From contig JAQIIU010000001.1 in NCBI GenBank assembly GCA_036946625.1, positions 186,001-250,000 of the forward strand: DNA of 64,000 nucleotides. Direction: 5' to 3'. Below, piece by piece: positions 52,241 through 61,249 of the stretch (positions are counted from its first letter, which is position 1; each line of letters starts with the position of its first letter). A program made the translations under genes and the position numbers. This DNA comes from Methylorubrum populi (GTDB lineage: Bacteria; Pseudomonadota; Alphaproteobacteria; Rhizobiales; Beijerinckiaceae). Under the pieces are notes generated by a model, which saw nothing but the letters and a program-made list of their open reading frames with translations, was not told where the DNA came from and made no database searches.

Positions 52241-52273
52241 TTAGCTATAACTAATCAAGAATTATCTAATAAT
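52241..52273. promoter_or_regulatory. AT-rich operator/promoter between divergent sulfur genes
   Basis: A short island of AT-rich DNA in GC-rich surroundings containing TTAGCTATAACTAA (52241-52254, TTAG/CTAA inverted ends) and ATTATCTAATAAT (52261-52273, five-base inverted arms). It lies directly upstream of the minus-strand DUF2892-type gene and about 110 bases before the YeeE gene. BigR-type repressors bind AT-rich palindromes, so this is a candidate site for the regulator at 51381. Inference. Confidence 0.5.
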
Positions 52274-52379
52274 ATCACGATCGAGGCGTGGGCATCCGGT
52301 CCATGACAACCCCGAAGGCGGCGTGAGGATCACGAGTCGCCCACGGGTTCGCCCTTTCCGCGGCCCAGGAGTGATCAGC

Positions 52380-52805
52380 ATGGACGGCTTCACCCCTCTC
52401 AGCGCCATCCTCGGCGGCGTCATGATCGGCGCTTCCGCGGCCCTGTTCCTGCTCCTCAACGGGCGCATCGCCGGCATCAGCGGCATCCTCGGCGGGCTGC
52501 TCGCCCCGCCCTCGCGCGAGACCGGCTGGCGGGTCGCCTTCCTGGCCGGCCTGGTCCTGGCGCCGCTGGTCTACGCCAGCTTGGGAGGAAGCCTGCCGCC
52601 GGTGACGGTCGACGCCTCGATCCCCCTCCTGGTGCTCGCGGGTCTGCTGGTCGGGTTCGGCGCACGCCTCGGGGCCGGCTGCACCAGCGGCCACGGCGTC
52701 TGCGGCATCGGTCGCGGCTCGCCCCGTTCCCTCGTCGCGACAGGCACCTTCATGGCCGTCGCCATCCTGACCGTCTTCGTCACCCGTCACCTGACCGGAG
52801 CCTGA
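52380..52805 (+). CDS. YeeE/YedE family sulfur transporter, N-terminal half protein
   Basis: 141 residues from ATG 52380, four membrane helices. [28 protein letters not shown] and the cysteine motif [21 protein letters not shown] are diagnostic of the YeeE/YedE (DUF395) family, known to import thiosulfate in E. coli (TsuA). Here the protein is split into two half-size subunits; the partner follows after three bases. It likely moves a reduced sulfur species across the inner membrane. Confidence 0.9.
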   Translation: MDGFTPLSAILGGVMIGASAALFLLLNGRIAGISGILGGLLAPPSRETGWRVAFLAGLVLAPLVYASLGGSLPPVTVDASIPLLVLAGLLVGFGARLGAGCTSGHGVCGIGRGSPRSLVATGTFMAVAILTVFVTRHLTGA

Positions 52806-52808
52806 GCC

Positions 52809-53249
52809 ATGGCCAAGACCGCTTCCGCCTTCGCCGTCGGCCTGCTGTTCGGGCTCGGCCTCCTCGTCTCCGGCATGGCCAACCCGGCGAAGGTCCTCGC
52901 TTTCCTCGACGTGACCGGACGCTGGGACCCGAGCCTCGCCCTCGTCATGGTGGGCGCCGTCGCGGTCTCGGCGGCCGGCTACCGTGTCGCGCGGCGCCGC
53001 GGCCGGCCGGTGCTCGCGCCCCGGCTGGAGATCCCGACCCGGCGCGACCTCGACCCGCACCTGATCGCGGGTGCCGCGGTCTTCGGCATCGGCTGGGGCT
53101 TGGTCGGCCTGTGCCCCGGGCCTGCGCTGACCATCCTCACGGTCGTACCGGCCCACGCCGCGACCTTCGTGGCCGCCATGGCCGTCGGCATGCTGCTCTT
53201 CGGCCTCGTGCCCTCGGAGCCGACGGCGGTGCAGGAAGTTGACGCGTGA
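52809..53249 (+). CDS. YeeE/YedE family sulfur transporter, C-terminal half protein
   Basis: 146 residues, about four membrane helices. FAVGLLFGLGLLVSGMANPAKVLAFLD and the motif GWGLVGLCPGPALT with its conserved Cys identify the second half of the YeeE/YedE family. It is read with the first half from one transcript; the stop overlaps the next start (GTGATG). Confidence 0.9.
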   Translation: MAKTASAFAVGLLFGLGLLVSGMANPAKVLAFLDVTGRWDPSLALVMVGAVAVSAAGYRVARRRGRPVLAPRLEIPTRRDLDPHLIAGAAVFGIGWGLVGLCPGPALTILTVVPAHAATFVAAMAVGMLLFGLVPSEPTAVQEVDA

Positions 53250-53632
53250 TGCCCGGCTTGCTGACATCCGGTCTCGCGGCCGGCTCGGGCGGGGTCGTCG
53301 GCGTGATCCTCGGCGGCGGCGGCTCGATCCTGGCGGTCCCGCTCCTGACCTACGTGGTCGGCGTGAGTTCGCCCCACGTGGCCATCGGCACCAGCGCCCC
53401 GGCGGTCTCGGTCAGCGCGGCCGGCAACCTCGTCCCGCAATGGCGGGCCGGGAACGTGAAGTGGCGGTGCGCGGCGGCGTTCTCGCTCGCCGGCGTCCTC
53501 GGTGCGCTCGCCGGCTCGGCCGCGGCCAGGGCCTCCTGGCATCGCCGACGTGACCGCGCCGTCTTCACGTCAAGGCCGATCAGATCCACAGGATCTCCGC
53601 CTGGAGCCCGCTCCGGTCGGTCCGGTTGCTGA
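53249..53632 (+). pseudogene. Truncated TSUP (TauE/SafE) sulfite exporter
   Basis: Residues 1-95 match the start of a TSUP permease (GSGGVVGVILGGGGSILAVPLL, GTSAPAVSVSAAGNLVPQWRAGNVKW, FSLAGVLGALAGSAAAR), with three hydrophobic helices. From about 53533 the sequence turns into Arg/Ser-rich non-membrane translation and runs antisense into the histidine kinase gene. Intact members have about 250 residues and seven or more helices, so more than half is missing. A deletion joined this gene to the two-component locus; the exporter is probably dead. Confidence 0.72.
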
Positions 53633-54896
53633 GCCGGAGCCTCGCTCCGCTTCGGCGCGAGGCGGCCTCCGCGATGGTCAGCCCCAGACCGCTGCCCGTC
53701 GCGCTCCTGTGACGTCCGCGGTAGAACCGCGTCGTGACCAGGGCGATCTCCTCCTCCGGGATTCCCGGGCCCTCGTCACGGGCGTAGAAGCCCGCGCCGT
53801 CCTGCCTGCGCCCCCACTCGACCGTGCCGGCCTGCATGTGCTGCACGGCGTTCTCGTGCAGGTTGCGAACGGCGAGCCGCAAGCTTTCCGGGTCGCCTCG
53901 CATGGTGAAGCCGCGCAGCGCGGGGTCGATGACGGTCGCGACGTCGCCCGGTGCCCGCATGCTCTCGACGGTCTCGGTCACCAGGGCGCCGACATCGATC
54001 TCGGTCAGGGTCGCACCGTGCGCCTCTGCGTCGAGCCGGGCGGCATCGAGGAGTTGGCGCACGAGCCGCGTGGTGCGGTCCACCGCGGCGAGGATCTGGC
54101 GCAGCGCGGCCTGGGCTACGTCCGGGTCCCGGGCGGCCATCGCGACCTGGGCCTGCGTCTTCAGTCCCGCCAGCGGCGTGCGCAACTCGTGGGCGGCGAA
54201 GGCCGTCACCTCCCGCTCGTGCCGGCGGGCCGCCTCGACCTTGAGGAACAGCGCGTTCAACGCGTCGGTCAGCGGGCGCACCTCCGCCGGTGCGCGCCCG
54301 GCGTCGATCGCGCTCATGTCGTCCGCGTCGCGTCGCGCCAGGTCCCGGGCCATCAGACGCAACGGGCGCAGGCCTCGCCCGAGGCTCGCCCAGATCAGCA
54401 TGCCGAGCAGCGGGACGACGAGGAGGGCCGGGGTCACGAGGCCCATGATAAGGTCGGCGACGAGGCGCTCGCGCAAGCCGAGGCGGTCGCCGACCATCAC
54501 GCGCACGCCCTTGTCGGCATCCTCCAGGGTGAAGACCCGCCAGGTCTCGCCGTCGACCTCGCGCTCCGAGAAGCCGGCGGGCGCATCGGTCAAGCGCCGC
54601 TCCGGGGCTCCGCTCGACCGGGCCACCATCCGGCCGTCGAGTGACCAGATCTGGCAGGAGAGCTGCCGCTCGTACCCGCCGGGCGGCGCGAAGGCGACCG
54701 GCGCGCCCGCCGCCCCGGCGTTGCCGACCGTGCCGACGAGGGAGCCGACCATGCGTGCGGCCTCCTGTAGCCGGGTGTCGAGGACCTGCTCCACCTCCCG
54801 CTTCGAGCCCAGGTAGATCCAGGCGACCGCGCTGAGCCAGATCAGGCCGGTCGCGAGGAGGAGGATGGCGAAGAGCCTGACGCGCAGCGAGCTCAT
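53580..54896 (-). CDS. Sensor histidine kinase (QseC/PmrB-like)
   Basis: 438 residues. TM1 about 6-28, periplasmic sensor to about 150, TM2 about 150-172, HAMP, then the H-box FAAHELRTPLAGLKTQ, N-box VRNLHENAVQH, G1 DEGPGIPEEE and G2 GSGLGLTIAEA. All phosphotransfer and ATP sites are intact. It partners the response regulator whose gene overlaps its start by four bases. The signal is unknown; the divergent target operon (dsbD) suggests an envelope redox, metal or stress cue. Confidence 0.92.
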   Translation of the reverse strand: MSSLRVRLFAILLLATGLIWLSAVAWIYLGSKREVEQVLDTRLQEAARMVGSLVGTVGNAGAAGAPVAFAPPGGYERQLSCQIWSLDGRMVARSSGAPERRLTDAPAGFSEREVDGETWRVFTLEDADKGVRVMVGDRLGLRERLVADLIMGLVTPALLVVPLLGMLIWASLGRGLRPLRLMARDLARRDADDMSAIDAGRAPAEVRPLTDALNALFLKVEAARRHEREVTAFAAHELRTPLAGLKTQAQVAMAARDPDVAQAALRQILAAVDRTTRLVRQLLDAARLDAEAHGATLTEIDVGALVTETVESMRAPGDVATVIDPALRGFTMRGDPESLRLAVRNLHENAVQHMQAGTVEWGRRQDGAGFYARDEGPGIPEEEIALVTTRFYRGRHRSATGSGLGLTIAEAASRRSGARLRLSNRTDRSGLQAEILWI

Positions 54897-55555
54897 GCGG
54901 GTGCCCTCATGCGATAGCCGAGGCCGCGCACCGTCTCGATGGCGTGTTTCCCGATCTTGGCGCGCAGGTTGTGCACGTGCACCTCGACCGCGTTGCTCTC
55001 GACCTCCTCCTGCCAGCCGTAGAGGCGCTCCTCCAGCTCGGCCTTCGAGCGCAGCACGTTCGGGCGCTCCATGAGGGCCGCCAGCACCATGAACTCGCGC
55101 CGGGATACGGTGACCGGCGCTCCGTCGACCGTAACGGTCAGGCTGCCGAGGTCGAGCCGGATGCCGCCGTGTTCCAGGCCGGCGGCGGCCCGCCCGGAAA
55201 CGCGCCGCACGACCGCACGGATGCGGGCCGAGAGCTCGTCGAGGTCGAAGGGCTTGCCGAGGTAGTCGTCGGCCCCGCCGTCGAGCCCGGCGATCCGATC
55301 CGCGACGGCGTCCCGGGCCGTCAGCAGGACTACCGGCGTGCGGTCGCCCCTGCGGCGGAGGCCGCGCAGCACGTCGAGCCCCGAGCCGTCGGGCAGCATC
55401 AGGTCGAGCACCACCGCCGCGAACCTGCTCGTGCCGAGCGCGGCGTCGGCATCCGCGCAGGTCGCGACGCAGTCGACGGTCGCCCCGCCCAAGGACAACC
55501 CGGCGCGGAGGCCGTCCGAGAGGATGGGGTCGTCCTCGACGACGAGGATGCGCAT
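54893..55555 (-). CDS. OmpR-family response regulator (QseB/PmrA-like)
   Basis: 220 residues. Receiver domain with acidic EDD (8-10), phosphoacceptor Asp in VVLDLMLPDGSG near residue 52 and Lys near 102 region (GKPFDLDEL), followed by a winged-helix domain (VSRREFMVLAALMERPNVL... NAVEVHVHNLRAKIG). It faces dsbD across 110 bases that include a tandem CTTAAG box, its likely binding site. Confidence 0.93.
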   Translation of the reverse strand: MRILVVEDDPILSDGLRAGLSLGGATVDCVATCADADAALGTSRFAAVVLDLMLPDGSGLDVLRGLRRRGDRTPVVLLTARDAVADRIAGLDGGADDYLGKPFDLDELSARIRAVVRRVSGRAAAGLEHGGIRLDLGSLTVTVDGAPVTVSRREFMVLAALMERPNVLRSKAELEERLYGWQEEVESNAVEVHVHNLRAKIGKHAIETVRGLGYRMRAPA

Positions 55556-55594
55556 GCGTGTCTCCCTTGGCTGCCCGGCATCCTCCGGACTCGG

Positions 55595-55611
55595 CTTAAG
55601 CCTGGCTTAAG
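55595..55611. promoter_or_regulatory. Tandem CTTAAG box for the OmpR-type regulator
   Basis: CTTAAG-CCTGG-CTTAAG at 55595-55611: two identical half-sites spaced 11 bases centre to centre, as in PmrA/QseB-type boxes (CTTAA-N6-CTTAA). It lies between the response regulator start (55555) and the dsbD start (55666), suited to control both. Confidence 0.65.
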
Positions 55612-55665
55612 CTGCGTTTTCGACTTGCGCCGGGCCGATCCGAAAACCGGACCCCGCAGCCGACC

Positions 55666-57456
55666 ATGCCGAACCTTCTCGCCCACCTTATCCTCGCCGC
55701 CCTTGTCTGGGCGGGTGCGTCGCTCTGGTCTCCGGGTCACTGCCAGGAAGCCGCCGCTCGGCGGGTGCCGTTCACGCTGGCCGCGACCCGTCAGCCCGAC
55801 CTCTCACTCCACCTGCGCTGGACCATCCCCGCCGGCACCTACCTCTATCGCGACCGAATCGCGGCCTCCGCGCCGACCGGGCAATCGCTGCCCGTCGCCA
55901 TCGGGCCGGGGGAGACCGAGGACGACCCGAATTTCGGGCCGACCGAGGTCTATCACGGCGCGGCCGAGGCCACGGTGCCGGGCGCGGCCCTGGCCGGCCT
56001 GCGCTCGGTGCGCGTCACCTACCAGGGCTGCGCCGAGAAGGGCATCTGCTACCCGCCGGTCACGCAGACGCTCGATCTCGCGGCGCCGGGCGCGCCGGAG
56101 GCGGCACGGCCTGACGGCGGATCCGGGACAAAGCCGGCCGTTGGCGATGTCGCGGGCGGGCCGCGGGAAGCCGCGCGATCGGGCATCCTGCCATCCGGGC
56201 CGGCCTCGCTGCTCACCGGCAACCTCGCCGGCGTCCTGATGGGCATGTTCGGGCTCGGCGTCCTTCTCGCCTTCACGCCTTGCGTCCTTCCGATGGTGCC
56301 GATCCTGTCCGGCATGCTGGTCCGCACGGGCGGGGGCCTCACGCCGGTACGCGGCTTCGTGCTTTCCGGCAGCTACGTCCTCGCGATGGCCGGGGCCTAT
56401 GCGAGCCTCGGCCTTGCCGCGGCTTGGCTCGGACGCAACCTGCAGGTCGCGCTGCAGACGCCGCTCGCCCTTGGCCTGATGGCCCTGACTCTCGTCGCGC
56501 TCGCCCTCTCCATGTTCGGCCTGTTCGACGTCCAGGCGCCGCGGTGGTGGCGCGACCGTACCGCCGGCTCGGCCGCGGCGGGAGGTGGCTCGGTCCTCGC
56601 CGCCGCGCTGCTCGGCTTCAGCTCGGCGCTGATCGTCGGACCCTGCGTGACGCCGCCTCTCGCCGCCGCGCTCCTCTACGTCGCGCAGACCGGCGACGTC
56701 CTGCGCGGCGCCCTGGCCCTGTTCGCGCTCGGCCTCGGCATGGGGGCGCCCCTCGTCGCGTTCGGCACCTTCGGGGCCGGGGTCCTGCCCCGGTCGGGCC
56801 CATGGCTCGTGCGGGCCAAGCAAGCCTTCGGCTTCGTCTTCCTGGCGCTGGCGGTCTCGCTCGTCGCGCGCCTGCTTCCGGGCGGCCTGACGCTGCTGCT
56901 CTGGGGCGTGCTCGCCATCGGCCTCGGGTGGTCCGTCGCGGCCCTCGCGGGAGCGGGCGGCCGGGCCCGCCTCGGCAAGGCGGCGGGCATCGCGGTCGCC
57001 GCCTACGGCTGCGCGCTCCTCGTCGGGGCCGCAACCGGGGGAAGCGATCCTCTCCGGCCCCTGTCCGGCCTCGTCCCCGGGGCGGCGGCCCCCCTGGCCC
57101 ACCGGACGGCGACGACACCGGGCGGTCTCGACGCGGCACTGCGGGAAGCGCGCGAGCGGGGTGCGCCGGTCCTGGTCGAGTTCGCCGCGGATTGGTGCTC
57201 CGTCTGCAAGACCAACGAGCGGACCGTGTTGGCGGACCCAGAGATCCGGGAGCGGTTGAAGGCCGTCTCCGTCATCCGGGCCGACGTGACCCACGACGCC
57301 GCCGGCACGCGCGCCCTGATGCAGCGCTACGAAGTCGTCGGCCCCCCGACCCTGATCTTCCTTCGCGCCGACGGCAGCGAGGTCCGCGACGCCCGCACCG
57401 AGGGTGAACTCGCGGTCGGCGAGCTCAAGCGCCGTCTCGCCCTCATCGGCGCCTGA
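55666..57456 (+). CDS. dsbD: Thiol:disulfide interchange protein DsbD
   Basis: 596 residues with the full three-part layout. Signal peptide (1-26), periplasmic alpha domain with Cys122 and Cys128 (YQGCAEKGICYPP), eight-helix membrane domain with Cys206 (FTPCVLPM) and Cys327 (VGPCVTPP), and a C-terminal thioredoxin-like domain with Cys511-SV-Cys514 (ADWCSVCK). It carries electrons from cytoplasmic thioredoxin to the periplasm, here probably to the DsbA/DsbG-like protein encoded next. The gene diverges from a two-component system. Confidence 0.95.
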   Translation: MPNLLAHLILAALVWAGASLWSPGHCQEAAARRVPFTLAATRQPDLSLHLRWTIPAGTYLYRDRIAASAPTGQSLPVAIGPGETEDDPNFGPTEVYHGAAEATVPGAALAGLRSVRVTYQGCAEKGICYPPVTQTLDLAAPGAPEAARPDGGSGTKPAVGDVAGGPREAARSGILPSGPASLLTGNLAGVLMGMFGLGVLLAFTPCVLPMVPILSGMLVRTGGGLTPVRGFVLSGSYVLAMAGAYASLGLAAAWLGRNLQVALQTPLALGLMALTLVALALSMFGLFDVQAPRWWRDRTAGSAAAGGGSVLAAALLGFSSALIVGPCVTPPLAAALLYVAQTGDVLRGALALFALGLGMGAPLVAFGTFGAGVLPRSGPWLVRAKQAFGFVFLALAVSLVARLLPGGLTLLLWGVLAIGLGWSVAALAGAGGRARLGKAAGIAVAAYGCALLVGAATGGSDPLRPLSGLVPGAAAPLAHRTATTPGGLDAALREARERGAPVLVEFAADWCSVCKTNERTVLADPEIRERLKAVSVIRADVTHDAAGTRALMQRYEVVGPPTLIFLRADGSEVRDARTEGELAVGELKRRLALIGA

Positions 57457-57491
57457 GCGAGCCTTTCCCACCAGCCACGAGGGGACCCATC

Positions 57492-58127
57492 ATGAACCGC
57501 AGGACCCTGCTCGCCCTACTGTCGGCTGCCGCCCTGGCGCCGGCCCTGCTGTCGCTGGCGCCGCCCGTCGAGGACGCGTTCGCGCAAGGCGTCGATCCGA
57601 ACGCCATCCTCAACGACCCCGAGGCGCCGGTCTCGGGCAACCCGAAGGGCGACCTGACCATCGTCGCCTTCCTCGATTACAACTGCCCCTTCTGCAAGAA
57701 GTCTCACCCGGACCTGGAGCGGCTGGTGAAGTCGGACGGGCGCATCCGCCTCGTCCACAAGGACTGGCCGATCCTGGGCGACGCCTCCGTCTACGGCGCA
57801 CAGCTCGCGCTCGCGGCGAAGTACCAGGGCCGCTACGACGAGGTGCACAAGGCGCTCATGGCCATCCCGGGCCGCAAGATTCCGAAGGAGCGGATGCTGG
57901 AGGCCGTGTCCGCCTCGGGCGTCGACATGGCCCGGTTGGAGGCTGACCGGAGCGCCCATGCGAGCGAGATCGCCGCGCTGCTCCAGCGCAACCTCGACCA
58001 AGCCGATTCCCTCGGCCTGCAAGGCACGCCGGTTTACCTCATCGGCCCGCTGAAGGTGGCCGCCGCCCTCGACTACGACGGCTTCAAGCAGGCTGTCGCC
58101 CAGGCCCGCGCCAAGGGCCGCTCGTGA
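57492..58127 (+). CDS. DsbA-family thioredoxin-like protein
   Basis: 211 residues with signal peptide (1-32). The active site is Cys65-P-F-Cys68 ([15 protein letters not shown]); the cis-proline loop is in [12 protein letters not shown] near 176-187; KDWPILG follows the first strand pair. The family (Com1/DsbG-like) acts as periplasmic oxidase, isomerase or reductant. A partner for the upstream DsbD is likely; the two genes are 35 bases apart. Confidence 0.9.
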   Translation: MNRRTLLALLSAAALAPALLSLAPPVEDAFAQGVDPNAILNDPEAPVSGNPKGDLTIVAFLDYNCPFCKKSHPDLERLVKSDGRIRLVHKDWPILGDASVYGAQLALAAKYQGRYDEVHKALMAIPGRKIPKERMLEAVSASGVDMARLEADRSAHASEIAALLQRNLDQADSLGLQGTPVYLIGPLKVAAALDYDGFKQAVAQARAKGRS

Positions 58128-59008
58128 TGCGGCGAATCGTGATGCGGCGGACCCTGCACTTGCCGGCGCTGATCGCGCTCGCCTCGGCACTCGGCGCCTG
58201 CACGGTCTCGGTGGGGGCGCCGGCCCCGAGCGCGCAGGTCCGGCCGGCCATCGGTCCCGAAGCCCTACGCCGGTACGCGGCCGTCACGGACGAGCCGTTC
58301 CCGGTGGAGGCGGTCGCGCCGCGCGACATCAAGGCCCGCAACGTCCGCCAGATGGTCCACTACCCGACGAAGGAGCCGCCCGGCACCCTCGTGATCGACC
58401 CCTACGGGCGCTTCCTCTACCTCGTCATGGAGGGCGGCAAGGCGATGCGCTACGGGGTCGGCGTCGGCAAGGCCGGACTGGAATTCACCGGCGAGGCGAC
58501 GGTGGCCCGCAAGGCATCCTGGCCGCGCTGGACGCCGACGTCCGACATGATCCGGCGCGACCCCAAGCGCTACGGACCTTGGGCCGGCGGCATGGCGGGC
58601 GGCGACAGGAACCCGCTCGGCGCGCGCGCCCTCTACCTGTTCGAGGACGGCAAGGACACGCTCTACCGCATCCACGGCACCACGGAGCCCTGGAGCATCG
58701 GCGAGGCGGTCTCCTCGGGGTGCATCCGCATGCTGAACCAGGACGTGATCGACCTGCACCGGCGCGTCCCGATCGGTACGCGCGTCGTGGTTCTGGGGCC
58801 CGGGGGCGGCGCCGCGCACGCCGCGCGTCGCGGCCCCACGGAGGTCACCGGGAGCGTAGGCGCACGGCCCGGACGGGCGCAGCCGCCGGGGGACGGCCTC
58901 GATCACGCGACCCTCGCAGGCTTGTCCGCCGATGCGGTGGAGGACCGAGGGCGGATCGGGAGGAGGCGGGCGACGGAAGACGCCTCCGACGACGTGCCGG
59001 GGCGATGA
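58127..59008 (+). CDS. L,D-transpeptidase lipoprotein (YkuD domain)
   Basis: 293 residues from ATG 58127, which overlaps the previous stop (TGATG). A lipobox LGAC places the acylated Cys at 25. The YkuD catalytic motif [20 protein letters not shown] holds His and nucleophile Cys199. It forms 3-3 cross-links or attaches proteins in peptidoglycan. Residues after about 232 are low-complexity and lie in a 326-bp repeat also found at 60924-61249, so the true C-terminus may be altered by that duplication. Confidence 0.9.
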   Translation: MRRIVMRRTLHLPALIALASALGACTVSVGAPAPSAQVRPAIGPEALRRYAAVTDEPFPVEAVAPRDIKARNVRQMVHYPTKEPPGTLVIDPYGRFLYLVMEGGKAMRYGVGVGKAGLEFTGEATVARKASWPRWTPTSDMIRRDPKRYGPWAGGMAGGDRNPLGARALYLFEDGKDTLYRIHGTTEPWSIGEAVSSGCIRMLNQDVIDLHRRVPIGTRVVVLGPGGGAAHAARRGPTEVTGSVGARPGRAQPPGDGLDHATLAGLSADAVEDRGRIGRRRATEDASDDVPGR

Positions 59009-59145
59009 GGCGGGCGGGCGGTCATTGGGCGATCACGGCGGCACGATGCCGGAGGGCGGCGCGTTCTGGCCGAGGAGGACCCCGTCGACGGTCCGGCCAT
59101 GGAAGTCGAACGGGTCGTCGTGGTGCGCCTTCCGCGTTTCGGTGA
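58820..59145. repeat. 326-bp direct repeat, left copy
   Basis: Matches 60924-61249 with about eight mismatches, all transitions. The first 217 bases after one mismatch at 58828 are identical; seven of eight differences lie in the last 100 bases. The copy spans the 3' end of the L,D-transpeptidase gene and a fragment of the 3' end of the cytochrome c gene. Confidence 0.92.
59033..59145 (-). pseudogene. Fragment of cytochrome c gene, C-terminal 37 codons
   Basis: Minus-strand translation reads LTETRKAHHDDPFDFHG then RTVDGVLLGQNAPPSGIVPP and stop, matching the C-terminus of the dihaem cytochrome encoded at 61137-62108. It is a 5'-truncated copy created by the 326-bp duplication and has no start. 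Confidence 0.85.
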
Positions 59146-59208
59146 GGAATGTGAACGAGAACAATTAACCAATCTAGGGCAAGCTGCCGATGTTGCCGAG
59201 GTGTCGCC

Positions 59209-60897
59209 ATGCTGCAAAAGTTGACCATCCGCACAAAGCTGTTTGCCTCCTACGGTCTGCTCACTCTTTTCGTGATTGGGATTGGCGTTCTCGGCGTAAG
59301 AAGTGCTTCCGCGATCAATGCTCTTCTGATTGAAAGTCAAGCCAGGGATCTTCGCAAAACACAGACGATTGGCGAGATCAACGATTGGGCCGGACGGATT
59401 ACTATCAGTTTGTTCCGTTATACTTTGAATGGCCGCGACCCACAGATCGTAGAGCAAACTGATGTCGAAATGCAACAGCGGCGTAATGAAATAGATCGGC
59501 TGATCAGATTATACGAAAAATTCCCGAAATCCGATACAGAGGCGCGAGTGTTCGCAAGCTTCAAAAAGAATTGGGTGACTTACATCGCGTCGATCCCGCC
59601 ACTGCTAGAGCTGGCGCGCGAGGGGGACATCGAGCGAGCTCGTAAGATGATCGACTCGATTGTCACCGTGCACCGGAAGCGTGCCCTCGACGATGCCAAG
59701 CAACTCTACACCTTCGCCAAAGACTCCGCCGCCAAGGCCGGAGGCGCGGCGGCTGAGACTTACGAATGGGTGCGCAACCTCGTTGTGGGTGCCTCCGTCC
59801 TCGCCGTATTCGCATCCGTGTTTCTCGGCATCCTTATCGTCTGGAGTATCGGACGTGATTGCGCTGGGATCATCATCCCGATGCAGGCGCTGGCCGCTGG
59901 TGACCTCTCTGCCGAGGTGATGGGGCGGGGGCGCCGGACCGAGTTCGGCACGATCGCCGACGCAGTGCAGGTGTTCAAGGAAGCCATGATCCGCATGCGG
60001 GCGCTGGAGGCGGAGACCGTCCAGGCACGACTCGCGGCCGAAGAGCAGCGCAAGGTCGGCATGCGCGAGATGGCCGATGCCTTCGAGCGCGCGGTCGGTG
60101 GCATCATCGGCATGGTCTCGTCGTCGGCCACGGAGTTGCAGGCCACGGCGCAAACCATGACGGCCACCGCGACCGAAACGGCGAGCCAGTCCACGATCGT
60201 GGCTGTGGCGGCGGAGGAAGCGGCCTCGAACGTCAGCACGGTCGCCGCCGCCGCCGAGGAGCTCGGCGCCTCCGTGCAGGAGATCGGGCGTCAGGTCGCC
60301 GGGTCGGCCGACTTGGCGCAGGCCGCTGTGGCAGAGGCGGACCAGACCGCCACGCTGGTGCACGAACTCACCACGACGGTCGCCAATATCGGCGAAGTGG
60401 TGGCGATGATCTCGGGCATCGCCTCGCAGACCAACTTGCTCGCACTCAACGCCACCATTGAGGCCGCGCGCGCCGGTGAGGCGGGGCGCGGGTTCGCGGT
60501 CGTGGCAGCCGAAGTCAAGGCGCTTGCCGACCAGACCGCGCAGGCGACGGATGAGATCGGCCGCCAGATCGGGCAGGTGCAGGGGGCGACGGGTCATGCC
60601 GTCTCCGCCATCGGCGGCATCGGGGGGCGCATCCGCGAGATTAGCACCCTGGCCGCCTCCATTGCGGCGGCGGTGGAGCAGCAGGGGGCCGCGACGCAGG
60701 AGATCGTGCGCAACGTCGGGCAGGCGGCGACCGGCACCGGCGAGGTCACGAGCAACATCGCGGGCGTGGCAGGAGCGGCGGAGGAGACGGGGACGGCGGC
60801 CGCACAGGTGCTCGCCTCGGCAGGTGAACTCTCCCGCCAATCGGAGCATCTCTCGGCCGAGGTCGCGCGCTTCCTCCAGACAGTGCGCGCCGCCTAA
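59209..60897 (+). CDS. Methyl-accepting chemotaxis protein inside a repeat-flanked cassette
   Basis: 562 residues. TM1 about 10-32, periplasmic four-helix sensor (33-185), TM2 about 190-212, HAMP, and a signalling domain with hairpin [34 protein letters not shown]. The N-terminal half has much lower GC (for example 59210-59580) than the C-terminal half, which closely resembles the receptor at 23981. No C-terminal pentapeptide. It is flanked by 326-bp direct repeats. Ligand unknown. Confidence 0.9.
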   Translation: MLQKLTIRTKLFASYGLLTLFVIGIGVLGVRSASAINALLIESQARDLRKTQTIGEINDWAGRITISLFRYTLNGRDPQIVEQTDVEMQQRRNEIDRLIRLYEKFPKSDTEARVFASFKKNWVTYIASIPPLLELAREGDIERARKMIDSIVTVHRKRALDDAKQLYTFAKDSAAKAGGAAAETYEWVRNLVVGASVLAVFASVFLGILIVWSIGRDCAGIIIPMQALAAGDLSAEVMGRGRRTEFGTIADAVQVFKEAMIRMRALEAETVQARLAAEEQRKVGMREMADAFERAVGGIIGMVSSSATELQATAQTMTATATETASQSTIVAVAAEEAASNVSTVAAAAEELGASVQEIGRQVAGSADLAQAAVAEADQTATLVHELTTTVANIGEVVAMISGIASQTNLLALNATIEAARAGEAGRGFAVVAAEVKALADQTAQATDEIGRQIGQVQGATGHAVSAIGGIGGRIREISTLAASIAAAVEQQGAATQEIVRNVGQAATGTGEVTSNIAGVAGAAEETGTAAAQVLASAGELSRQSEHLSAEVARFLQTVRAA

Positions 60898-60923
60898 GCA
60901 GCTCCCATGAAAGCGCGGGGGGT

Positions 60924-61112
60924 GCCGCGCGCCGCGGCCCCACGGAGGTCACCGGGAGCGTAGGCGCACGGCCCGGACGGGCGCAGCCGCCGGGGGACGG
61001 CCTCGATCACGCGACCCTCGCAGGCTTGTCCGCCGATGCGGTGGAGGACCGAGGGCGGATCGGGAGGAGGCGGGCGACGGAAGACGCCTCCGACGACGTG
61101 CCGGGGCGATGA
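60924..61112 (+). pseudogene. Fragment of L,D-transpeptidase gene, C-terminal tail
   Basis: Encodes the same tail as 58820-59008 ([10 protein letters not shown]-like to DDVPGR and TGA) without the catalytic domain or a start codon. It is a by-product of the duplication. Confidence 0.8.
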
Positions 61113-61249
61113 GGCGGGCGGGCGGTCATTGGGCGATCACGGCGGCACGGTGCCGAAGGGCGGTGCGTTCTGGCCGAGGGGGACCCCGTCGACGGTCCGG
61201 CCATAGAAGTCGAACGGGTCGTCGTGGTGCGCCTTCCGCGTCTCGGCGA
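60924..61249. repeat. 326-bp direct repeat, right copy
   Basis: Second copy of 58820-59145 at an offset of 2104 bases. It contains a fragment of the L,D-transpeptidase 3' end (60924-61112) followed by the genuine 3' end of the cytochrome c gene. Confidence 0.92.
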
